The notes below the pieces were generated by a model, which was not told where the DNA came from, made no database searches, and worked only from the letters and a program-made list of their open reading frames with translations. From an uncultured Pseudomonadota bacterium (lineage in GTDB: Bacteria; Myxococcota_A; UBA9042; CAIXZC01), in the NCBI GenBank assembly GCA_937884235.1, contig CALGBT010000565.1, positions 1 through 7,421 on the forward strand: 7,421 bases of DNA. Reading direction: 5' to 3'. Shown here piece after piece: positions 1 through 6,398 of the stretch (position 1 is the stretch's first letter; each line of letters opens with the position of its first letter). A program made the position numbers and the translations under genes.

Positions 1-487
1 CGCCCAGACCGCAGGCAAGCTGCCCCAACCCCTCGTCGACCTCCCCATTGCAGTCATTGTCCTGACCGTCGCAGATCTCGTCTGCCATCCCCTCGAAGGG
101 GTCGCAAACCTGGACCACGCCATCGATGCACTTGTCGACGACGTGGAAACACTCGCCCAGACCGCAGGCAAGCTGCCCCAACCCCTCGTCGACCTCCCCA
201 TTGCAGTCGTTATCCATACCGTCACAGACTTCGTCCACCTGCCCTGCCAGCGGGTCGCAGACCTGCACCTCCCCCGCCACGCAGTTAGCCACCGTATGCT
301 CGCACTCCCCCAGGCCGCAGGTCGTCTCGTCCAGCTCTTCGTCAGTCGCCCCGTTGCAGTCGTTGTCCTGCCCGTCGCAGACTTCCTCTACCTGCCCTGC
401 CAGAGGGTCGCAGACCTGCACCTCCCCCGCCACGCAGTTCGCTACGGTATGCTCGCACTCACCCAGGCCGCAGGTCGTCTCGCCCAG
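1..487 (-). repeat. 153-bp (51-residue) Cys6 repeats in gene A, nearly identical copies
   Basis: Three complete 153-base units (29-487) and the start of a fourth (1-28) encode the same Cys6 plus MopE unit as in gene B. Unlike gene B, copies are almost identical in DNA: bases 1-55 equal 154-208, and the stretch from 257 recurs from 410 with few changes. Copies one and two differ in only a handful of residues (GETTC/DETTC, VEEV/VDEV). This suggests recent unit duplication or gene conversion. More units probably lie beyond the window edge. Confidence 0.9.
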
Positions 488-1765
488 CTCCTCGTCCGTC
501 TCCCCGTTGCAGTCGTTGTCCTGCCCATCGCAGAGATCGTCTGCCCCGGGGTGAATTGCAGCATCCATGGGCGCACAGTCCAACTCGTCGGGCGTCAAAT
601 CGTTGTCGTCGTCCTGGTCACAAGGATCACCCAGGGCATCGAAATCGGCGTTCTCCTGCTCCGGATTGGCGATCCCCGGACAGTTGTCGTCCCCATCGGC
701 AATGCCGTCCCCATCTTTGTCCGTCTCGAGGCAATCGGCGGTGCCATCACCATCCGTGTCAGGGTAGCCTTCGTCGATCTCCAGGTCACAATCGTTGTCG
801 AGACCGTCGCACGTCTCTGGCTTGGCACCTTCACCTCCGCAGAGCAACTCCCCATCCTGGCAGACCTCCTTGCCCGGGCAGGTACCGTGCTCATTTTCAA
901 TTGCGCAGTCCGCACCACCCGTCCCTTCGTCCGTATCGCCGTCACAGTCGTCGTCATGACCGTTACAGGCTTCCTCTGTCGGGATCTCCGCATCACAGTC
1001 GGTCAGCCCCTTGGCCAGGCACTGCCGCACACCCGGGCAGCTTCCTGCCTCGTTCTTTACAAAGCAGGTCGTCTCTGCCCCGGCATCGATGAACGCTTTG
1101 GTGCACAAACAGGCCCCCTCAGCCACAACGCACTGCATGGTCTCCGCACCGGACGCATCTGCGCCATCGGCACACAAGTATCCGTCAGGACAGTCGTCAT
1201 CTTCGCCGCATGGCGTACCGCAAAAACGCCCCAGGGGTCCCAGGTCCGCGCATGCCTGACCGGCATCGATTTCGTCACTGAAACAGTCAGCGTTGACGAG
1301 GCAGGGTTTGCACAATTCGACGTCCGCCGGCACACAGATGAGGACCTGATCAGGCAAGGATGGCGTGTAGACCACGCATGACCAGTCGAAGGGACACTCC
1401 TCTTCGCAAAGCGCGGTGCACTGCTTGCCATCAGTAGTCTGGATGCAAAAGCCCGAAAGACAGTCGGCGGCGGTTATGCAGGGGTACCCGGGGGAACCGG
1501 GAACTGGTCCGACCAACTCGACCTCTACTTCACGTGCGTCGCCAAGATCCTGCGAATCCACCACCTCTTCATGCGGGGAGAAATCCGGAGTATCCACACC
1601 ACCGTCCATAGTGGCGATGGCCACGTCGGGCAAGGCCACATCCGCCGAGGCAACCTCGTTCTCTGACGACAGGTCGTCCGCACCACTTCCGACAGCAGCC
1701 GAACAGGCCCCAAAGAGGAGCGAAAGCAGAGAGAGCAAAGATAGCAAAGCGGTTCTTCGTTTCAT
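1..1765 (-). CDS. Gene A: secreted MopE/TSP3 Cys-rich repeat lipoprotein (C-terminus outside window)
   Basis: The frame is open from an ATG at 1765 to the window edge (588 residues, no stop), so the gene is 3'-truncated only by the window. Residues 1-21 form a signal peptide (MKRR, then a Leu-rich stretch) ending in a lipobox-like FGAC with Cys21, so an exported lipoprotein is likely. An acidic Ala/Val/Asp linker runs to about 90. A Cys-rich module (about 96-260) closely matches the same part of gene B (for example CPFDWSC against CPFGWSC). Six MopE-type motifs follow (around 267, 319, 412, 463, 514 and 565), with one TSP3 repeat at 360-383. Three full 51-residue Cys6 repeats begin at 427 and a fourth is cut by the edge. 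MopE and TSP3 motifs are known metal- or calcium-binding folds of extracellular proteins. A fibrinogen-like C-terminus, as in genes B and C, is expected but not seen. The start is supported by a Shine-Dalgarno sequence and by likeness to the gene B N-terminus. Role (surface adhesion or recognition) is inferred. Confidence 0.88.
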   Translation of the reverse strand, partial: MKRRTALLSLLSLLSLLFGACSAAVGSGADDLSSENEVASADVALPDVAIATMDGGVDTPDFSPHEEVVDSQDLGDAREVEVELVGPVPGSPGYPCITAADCLSGFCIQTTDGKQCTALCEEECPFDWSCVVYTPSLPDQVLICVPADVELCKPCLVNADCFSDEIDAGQACADLGPLGRFCGTPCGEDDDCPDGYLCADGADASGAETMQCVVAEGACLCTKAFIDAGAETTCFVKNEAGSCPGVRQCLAKGLTDCDAEIPTEEACNGHDDDCDGDTDEGTGGADCAIENEHGTCPGKEVCQDGELLCGGEGAKPETCDGLDNDCDLEIDEGYPDTDGDGTADCLETDKDGDGIADGDDNCPGIANPEQENADFDALGDPCDQDDDNDLTPDELDCAPMDAAIHPGADDLCDGQDNDCNGETDEELGETTCGLGECEHTVANCVAGEVQVCDPLAGQVEEVCDGQDNDCNGATDEELDETTCGLGECEHTVANCVAGEVQVCDPLAGQVDEVCDGMDNDCNGEVDEGLGQLACGLGECFHVVDKCIDGVVQVCDPFEGMADEICDGQDNDCNGEVDEGLGQLACGLG

Positions 1766-1770
1766 CCACA

Positions 1771-4700
1771 CTACCTCGCCCACACGAGAGTGCGGAGGTT
1801 CATGGTCGACCACTCCCCGGCGGTAGAGCACATCCCGGACTGACCACCGCCGCAGTAGGCTGCGTTCTGACCAAGCCCGGAATTCACATCGTTGTTGGAA
1901 CCGCTACCACACTGCCCCGGTGATGCCGGACACTTGTAGTCGCCGTCCGCAGCCTGGAAGCAGAAGGTACAGACCTGCCCGCAGCCGCTGGGCACTCCGC
2001 CGCCGCTGCGGCAGGAGCCCTGGGTGATGGCGGAACCGGCCCGCATGAAGACCGGGCCGCACTGACGGTCGTGGCCAAAGGCCGCCCGCCAGGTCTGGTA
2101 GTCGGGATAGGGGCTGAAGGCGATGCTGTTGGTGGTCATGAGCGTGCGCGGCGAGGAGGAATCGGCAAAGCTCACCGTCACAGCCTTGCTGTTGGACGTA
2201 TAGAAGCGCAGGCTCGCCACATCGGTGAGCTTGTAGAAAGCGGCCGACTTGGCATCGTACTCCTGGGCTCCGGGCAGCGCATCGTCAAGCATCTTGTCCG
2301 CGTTCATGGCACTGGAGTTGGTCCAATTGCCGCTGCCGTAGCAGAAGCTGTTCTTGGAGAGCTTCATGACCAGTGTCCAGCCACCGTCCCCGGTTGTCAT
2401 GTCGCAGTAGACCTGGAAGGGATTCTCGCCGGCGTCGACGCCATCAGGGTCGATGTAGTAGGCGCCATCTGCCGTTTCGGGAAAAGCCGCCTTGATGGCC
2501 TTGCAACTCTTCAGCAAGCAGTCAATATCATCATCGGCGAGACCGTCGCAGTCATTATCAGTGCCGTTGAAGCAGACCTCGTCCAGCCCATGACCCACGG
2601 TTCCGTCCAGCGGCTCGCAATCGGTTTCGTCCGGGTCCGCATCACCATCATCATCGATATCAATGCAATCCGCCTCACCGTCGTTGTCCGTATCATCATA
2701 GCCATTATCGACGATGCCATCGCAATCGTTGTCGAGACCGTCGCACTCCTCGTCAGAGGCACCGAGGAGCGGGTCGCACTCCACCACCGCCCCGTCGCTG
2801 CAATTCGGCTCTTCATGCTCGCAGATGCCCAATCCGCAGGTCTGCACACCCAGGTCCTCGTCAGCCTCGGCATCACAGTCGTTGTCGATTCCATCACACA
2901 CTTCTTCTTCGGCCCCCAGGAAGGGACTACACTCGCCCGGCGCACCGTCTTCACAGACCTTCACCGGATGGGCGCAGCTTCCCTGACCGCAACTGAAAGT
3001 GCCCAGTTCCTCGTCCACCAGCCCGTCGCAGTCGTTGTCGGTGAGGTCGCATACTTCCAACTCGGAACCCAGGAACGGGTCGCATGGCTGCACCTTTCCG
3101 TCCTGGCAATACTCCTGCTCATGGAGGCAGAGCCCCTTGCCGCAGGAGATGGTCCCAAGCCCTTCGTCTGTATCGCCGTCGCAGTCGTTGTCCTGACCGT
3201 CGCAGACCTCTTTGCTCGCCCCCTGGAAGGGGTCACATTCGTAGGTGACGCCGCCAATACACGAGGGCCCAGTGTGGAAGCACTGCCCCTTACCACACGC
3301 CAGGTTCGGCTGCTCCTCGTCAATCTTGCCGTCGCAGTCATTGTCCTTGTTGTCGCAAAGCTCTTCGCCCGCGTCCAGCAGCGGGTCGCAGGCAACCGTT
3401 TGACCATTCTGGCAGTTTGGCACGGTATGGGCGCAGACTCCCTCCCCGCAAGAAGTGATGCCCAGGTCCTCATCCGTCAGCCCGTCACAGTCATTGTCGA
3501 TGCCATCGCAGAACTCGTTGGCGATACCGGCCAGAGGGTCGCAGAGCACTGGTTTCCCAGCAGCGCAGTTGGGCTCCTCGTGGAAACATCCGCCCTTGCC
3601 ACAACTCTGCATTCCCAGCGATTCGTCTACCTTCAAATCGCAGTCATCATCGATGCCGTTGCAGATCTCCACTGCTCCCTTGAACACCTTGGCATTCGTC
3701 GGTGCGCAGTCACTGCCATCCGGGTCGCCGTCGTTGTCGTCATCTCCGTCGACGCAGTCCTTGAGCAGGTCACCGTCGCTATCCACAAAGCCCTCGTCAA
3801 TGAGCGCATTGCAGTTGTTGTCCACACCATCACAACTCTCCACCGCCCCCGGATAGATGCCTGGATTGTCCGGTGCGCAGTCCTTGTTGTCGGGGGAGCC
3901 GTCGCCATCCAGGTCGTCTTCGCACGCATCCCCCACGCCGTCTTCGTCCTGGTCAGCCTGGTCGCCGTTGGCAACGAAGAGGCAGTTGTCGTCATCGTTG
4001 GCAACACCGTCGCCGTCAACGTCGTCGTCACACGCATCGCCCAGACCGTCCTTGTCGGCGTCCAACTGCAAGGCATTCTGCAGTCCCTTGCAGTTGTCCA
4101 CGCCATCGGGAATCGCATCGCCGTCTGCATCGAGGTCGCAGACATCGCCAAGGCCATCGCCGTCAAGATCCTCCTGCTCCGGATTCGCAACTGCCGGGCA
4201 GTTGTCGACCAGGTCATCAAGCCCATCCCCGTCACCATCACCGTCCACGCAATCCGCCGTGCCGTCACCATCCGTATCCGGGAAACCATCGTCGACATCC
4301 TGGTCACAGTCGTTGTCCTTGCCGTCGCACAGCTCCTTCGCCCCCGGGTAGACGCTGGCATCCAGCGGCTGGCAATCAGCCTGGTCCAAGATGCCGTCGG
4401 CATCGTCGTCGTCGTCGACGCAGTCTTTGAAGCCGTCGCCGTCGAAGTCGTAGAAGCCCTCGTCAACCACCAGGTTGCAGTTGTTGTCCAACCCGTCGCA
4501 AACCTCCGCCGCCCCGGGATAGATGGCATCGTTCTTGGGCGCACAGTCCTGGCCATCGGCCGACTTGTCATTGTCATCGTCAGGGTCGCAGGCATCGCCC
4601 ACGGTATCGAGGTCATAGTCTTCCTGCGCCGGGTTGGGAATCGCCGGACAGTTATCCAGCAGGTCGGCAGTACCATCGCCGTCCACGTCGCTCTCAAGGC

Positions 4701-5696
4701 AATCGGCGATACCATCACCATCTGTGTCGGGGTAGCTCTCGTCTATTTCCCCGTCGCAGTCGTTGTCCTTGCCATCGCACAGCTCCGGAGCGGGCTCCGG
4801 TCCGTCGCACTTCAGCAGTCCCGACTCGCAGACGTGCACTCCGGGGCAGGCACCGGCCCCATTGATCACCAGGCACTCGCCGCCGGTCAGCTCCTCGTCG
4901 ACCTCCCCGTCACAGTCATCGTCCTTATCATTGCAACTCTCAGCCACAGGCACCGCCGCATCACACGCGGTCAGCCCCGCCGCCGTACAGGTACGTGTCC
5001 CCGAACAAGTCCCTGCCTCGTTGGCCTCGAAGCAGGTAGTTGCCGCCTGAGCATCAACAAAACGCTGCCTGCAACTACATTCGCCTGCCACCAGCACGCA
5101 CTGCTGCAAGCTTGCCCCGGTGACGTCGGCCGCGACCTGGCAACCATACCCTTCCGGACACTCCCCGTCCGCGCCGCAAGCCGTTCCGCAGAACCACCCG
5201 CTGTTGCCGTAAGCCACACAGGCCTGCCCAGCATCAATACCGTCAGTCCAGCATTCAGTGTTCTTCTCACAGGGCCGGCACAGGTCCACGTCGGTGGGCA
5301 CGCACAAAAAGACCTGGTCGGGCGACTGGGCGTGTGCATCTGGCAGGACCAGCCGAAGGGACATTCGTCGATGCAAGTAACTGTGCACTGCAACCCATCG
5401 CCCGTGTCAATGCAGAAGCCCGAGTTGCACTCATCGCCCTTCTCGCAAGCATATCCGGCTTCGCCGGGCTGCGGGCCTTCGACAAAATCGGTCACGGCAT
5501 CAACCAGCTCAACAACTTCCGGGAAAAGCAACTCTGGTGCCACATCCGGTGGCAGATTCGCATCAACCCCAATCTCCATCCCACCCAAATCAACGGCCGT
5601 CGCATCCACCGCATCCAAACCAACCGTCTCCGCCGGGCCCGCACAGCCCCAGCCAAGTATGAAAAGGCTCACTAGAGCCAATGCCCTCTTCTTCAT
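1771..5696 (-). CDS. Gene B: large MopE/TSP3/fibrinogen-like surface lipoprotein, interrupted by a one-base frameshift
   Basis: The gene runs from an ATG at 5696 to a TAG at 1771-1773; with one base restored near 5318-5330 it encodes about 1308 residues. Residues 1-18 are a lipoprotein-type signal (MKKRALALVS..., LGWGC, Cys18); an acidic linker runs to about 80; a Cys-rich module spans about 84-270. Thirteen MopE-type motifs are visible. Between about 324 and 690 they alternate with Asp-rich TSP3 segments, including four classical DNC...GDACD repeats. Six 51-residue Cys6 repeats occupy about 694-999. From about 1064 to the end is a fibrinogen-like domain (FQVYCDMTTG, DGGWTLVMKL at about 1095-1113; final LVWAR) with an extra Cys-rich insert near 1213-1265. 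MopE and TSP3 modules bind metals or calcium in known proteins; fibrinogen-like domains bind ligands outside the cell. The likely product is a rigid Ca-loaded stalk with a binding head, anchored by lipid. An alternative start within the downstream frame (5388) would lack any signal peptide and is rejected. The frameshift may be a sequencing error or a recent mutation. Confidence 0.85.
1774..1779 (-). promoter_or_regulatory. Shine-Dalgarno of gene A inside the end of gene B
   Basis: The minus strand reads GCGAGGTAGTGTGGATG. The GAGG core is formed by the last Ala-Arg codons of gene B, directly followed by its TAG stop, and lies 8 bases before the gene A ATG. This fixes the gene A start at 1765 and implies translational coupling of the two genes. 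Confidence 0.7.
1774..2508 (-). other. Fibrinogen-like C-terminal domain of gene B
   Basis: About 245 residues begin at SCKAIKAAFP and contain DGAYYIDPDG, FQVYCDMTTG and DGGWTLVMKL, the hallmark of bacterial fibrinogen-like (GGGWT) domains. A late insert with about ten Cys (CRSGGGVPSGCGQVC and after) is not matched in gene C. The domain ends four residues after the conserved Leu-Val-Trp, directly at the stop codon. It is inferred to be the ligand-binding head of the protein. Confidence 0.82.
2701..3618 (-). repeat. Six in-register 153-bp (51-residue) Cys6 repeats in gene B
   Basis: The block divides exactly into six 153-base units. Each encodes L-G-x3-C-G-x-G-x-C-x-H, then C, G, C-D-P, and ends with a MopE motif C-D-G-x-D-N-D-C-D-G-x2-D-E. 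Cys fall at unit positions 6, 11, 18, 26, 37 and 44, enough for three disulfides per unit, with a conserved His at 13. Units are clearly diverged from each other, yet no unit has gained or lost a residue, which points to selection on spacing. Unit three starts with Gln-Pro in place of Leu-Gly. Confidence 0.9.
3619..4728 (-). other. Alternating TSP3 / MopE calcium-binding region of gene B
   Basis: This stretch encodes a repeating order: Y/F-P/V-D-x-D-G-D-G-x-x-D-C, an Asp-rich run, D-C-A-P, Y-P-G-A, then a MopE motif with D-E-G-F/Y. Four classical TSP3 units (DNCPAIPNPAQ, DNCPAVANPEQ, DNCKGLQNALQ, DNCLFVANGDQ, each closing in GDxCD/E) are present; the last three are spaced exactly 36 residues apart. 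TSP3 repeats are known to wrap around multiple calcium ions. The very high Asp content makes this a strongly acidic, calcium-dependent rod. Confidence 0.85.
5318..5330 (-). other. Frameshift site in gene B
   Basis: Upstream, the frame from 5696 gives ...CPFGWSCQMHTPS and then turns into nonsense (RPTRSFCACPP). One frame over, the protein resumes as SPDQVFLCVPTDVDLC. Gene A reads through the same place without a break: CPFDWSCVVYTPSLPDQVLICVPADVELC. The paralogue alignment therefore puts the loss of one base in the Arg/Leu-like codon just before CCC GAC CAG (AGT C-G CCC GAC). No classical slippery heptamer (X XXY YYZ) is present here, so programmed -1 frameshifting is not supported. Confidence 0.85.
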
Positions 5697-5701
5697 GCTG
5701 C

Positions 5702-5706
5702 CCTCT
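5702..5706 (-). promoter_or_regulatory. Shine-Dalgarno of gene B
   Basis: The minus strand reads AGAGGGCAGCATG, placing a GAGG core 5 bases before the ATG at 5696. Spacing is slightly short but acceptable. It supports this start over an in-frame ATG upstream (MAGVND...), which would bury the signal peptide. Confidence 0.5.
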
Positions 5707-5747
5707 ATGTCGTTCGAATCGTTCACGCCGGCCATGCCGACCCGTTG

Positions 5748-5776
5748 ACTATACGCCGTGGGCCTCACCCGCGCAA
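5748..5776 (-). promoter_or_regulatory. Possible sigma-70-type promoter for gene B
   Basis: On the minus strand TTGCGC (5776-5771) and TATAGT (5753-5748) are separated by 17 bases, about 50 bases upstream of the gene B start. The -10 matches consensus at five of six positions, the -35 at only three. It is a weak, composition-limited prediction; its position between the repeats and the gene B Shine-Dalgarno is sensible. Confidence 0.3.
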
Positions 5777-5898
5777 CGACCACGCCGGCTGGCAGGTGCG
5801 TTTCCGGCCCATCGCCCGCTTGCCTCATCCGGCTCTTGCGGTGGGCATGGAGGCCGCGCCGGGATGAGATTGCCGTTGACGGCGGTTTTCGCAAATCT

Positions 5899-6193
5899 CC
5901 CCGAGCTTACGCAGCGGGGCTACAACGACATCGCCCTCGACTACGCTCTGGCTCTACCGGTTTTGGGTGATCGGGGATTGGGGCAGACACGGCGAGTTGC
6001 GGCCGCGCGTGAAGAGGCAAATCTCCGTTGACGGCGCTAGACGCAGTATCTCCTTGCTTCCCCTCGCACCACCACGCCCTCCAGTCCCTGCCGGTCCCCG
6101 ATTAACCCCAATTCCAAGCCGAGCCCGAACGCAGTTGAGGGCGACCAGAAGGCGGCTCCGCCGCCGCCGTAGCCCCGTTGCGTAAGCTCGGGG
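5899..6193. repeat. Intergenic inverted repeat element (MITE-like or paired REP-type)
   Basis: The outer 25 bases at 5899-5923 (starting CCCCGAGCTTACGCA) are the reverse complement of 6169-6193 with a single mismatch. Similarity continues inward after a gap: 5931-5990 (TCGCCCTCGACT...) aligns with the reverse complement of 6084-6146 at roughly three quarters identity by eye. The right arm carries an extra hairpin, GGCGGCTCCGCCGCC at 6151-6165, absent from the left arm. About 90 bases between the arms (5991-6083) are unique. No obvious target-site duplication flanks the element and no transposase is present. It could be a non-autonomous element or two oppositely placed copies of a dispersed repeat. 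Confidence 0.65.
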
Positions 6194-6254
6194 TCACATT
6201 GCATCAAACGCCCCTCTCCGAGCCGTGGCCTCGACATCGGCTGACGCAGTCAGC

Positions 6255-6393
6255 CTGCGCACGGGAGCGCCAGCGACCTGCGAACGGGAGCGCCAGCGAC
6301 CCTGCGAACAGGCGGCTCCGCCGCCTTGCGAACGGGCGCAAAGCGACCTGCGAACAGGCGGCTCCGCCGCCTTGCGAACGGGCGCAAAGCGCC
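6255..6393. repeat. Six tandem 23-bp hairpin units after gene C
   Basis: Units begin at 6255, 6278, 6302, 6325, 6348 and 6371, with one extra base at 6301. All open with CTGCG or CTTGCG, then (A/C)AC(G/A)GG. Three inner types occur: GGGAGCGCCAGCG (units 1-2), GGCGGCTCCGCCGCC (units 3 and 5) and GGGCGCAAAGCG (units 4 and 6). Units 3-4 and 5-6 form a 46-bp repeat (6302-6347 and 6348-6393) identical except near the end. Many units are self-complementary, so either strand's transcript would fold into a row of small hairpins. Confidence 0.8.
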
Positions 6394-6394
6394 C
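6380..6394 (-). terminator. Hairpin directly after gene C stop
   Basis: GGGCGC-AAA-GCGCCC is a perfect 6-bp stem with a 3-base loop, starting 4 bases beyond the TGA of gene C. No T-run follows on the minus strand, so it is not a classical intrinsic terminator. It may instead protect the 3' end of the transcript or help release with Rho. It belongs to the hairpin array. Confidence 0.35.
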
Positions 6395-6398
6395 CGCC

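Larger units (their letters stand above)
5697..6398. other. Intergenic region without a credible gene
   Basis: No frame here has a start, ribosome site and protein-like composition together; short open frames on both strands are Arg/Pro-rich products of GC-rich sequence. The region holds the inverted repeat pair, the 23-bp hairpin array and the possible promoter described separately. The segment nearest gene B (5700-5860) shows no clear repeat. Confidence 0.65.

Noticed and set aside
143..1381. A 412-residue plus-strand open frame opposite gene A
   Set aside because: It has the same Val/Ala-rich shadow composition as the frame opposite gene B, while the minus strand encodes clear MopE and TSP3 motifs.
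1569..1769. A 66-residue minus-strand frame starting with GTG just before gene A
   Set aside because: It overlaps the gene A signal peptide in another frame and lacks a domain; the ATG at 1765 explains the ribosome site and matches the paralogue.
5311..5345. Programmed -1 ribosomal frameshifting in gene B
   Set aside because: No slippery heptamer is visible at the junction, and gene A encodes the same segment without a shift.
2071..5748. A 1225-residue open frame on the plus strand opposite gene B
   Set aside because: It is the antisense shadow of Asp/Cys-rich codons (GAC, GTC, GGC), giving monotonous Val/Ile/Ala strings. It has no signal, domain or ribosome site, and it runs opposite a protein with recognisable modules.
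6255..6393. A CRISPR array
   Set aside because: The units are directly abutting 23-bp tandem repeats without unique spacers, so they are hairpin repeats.
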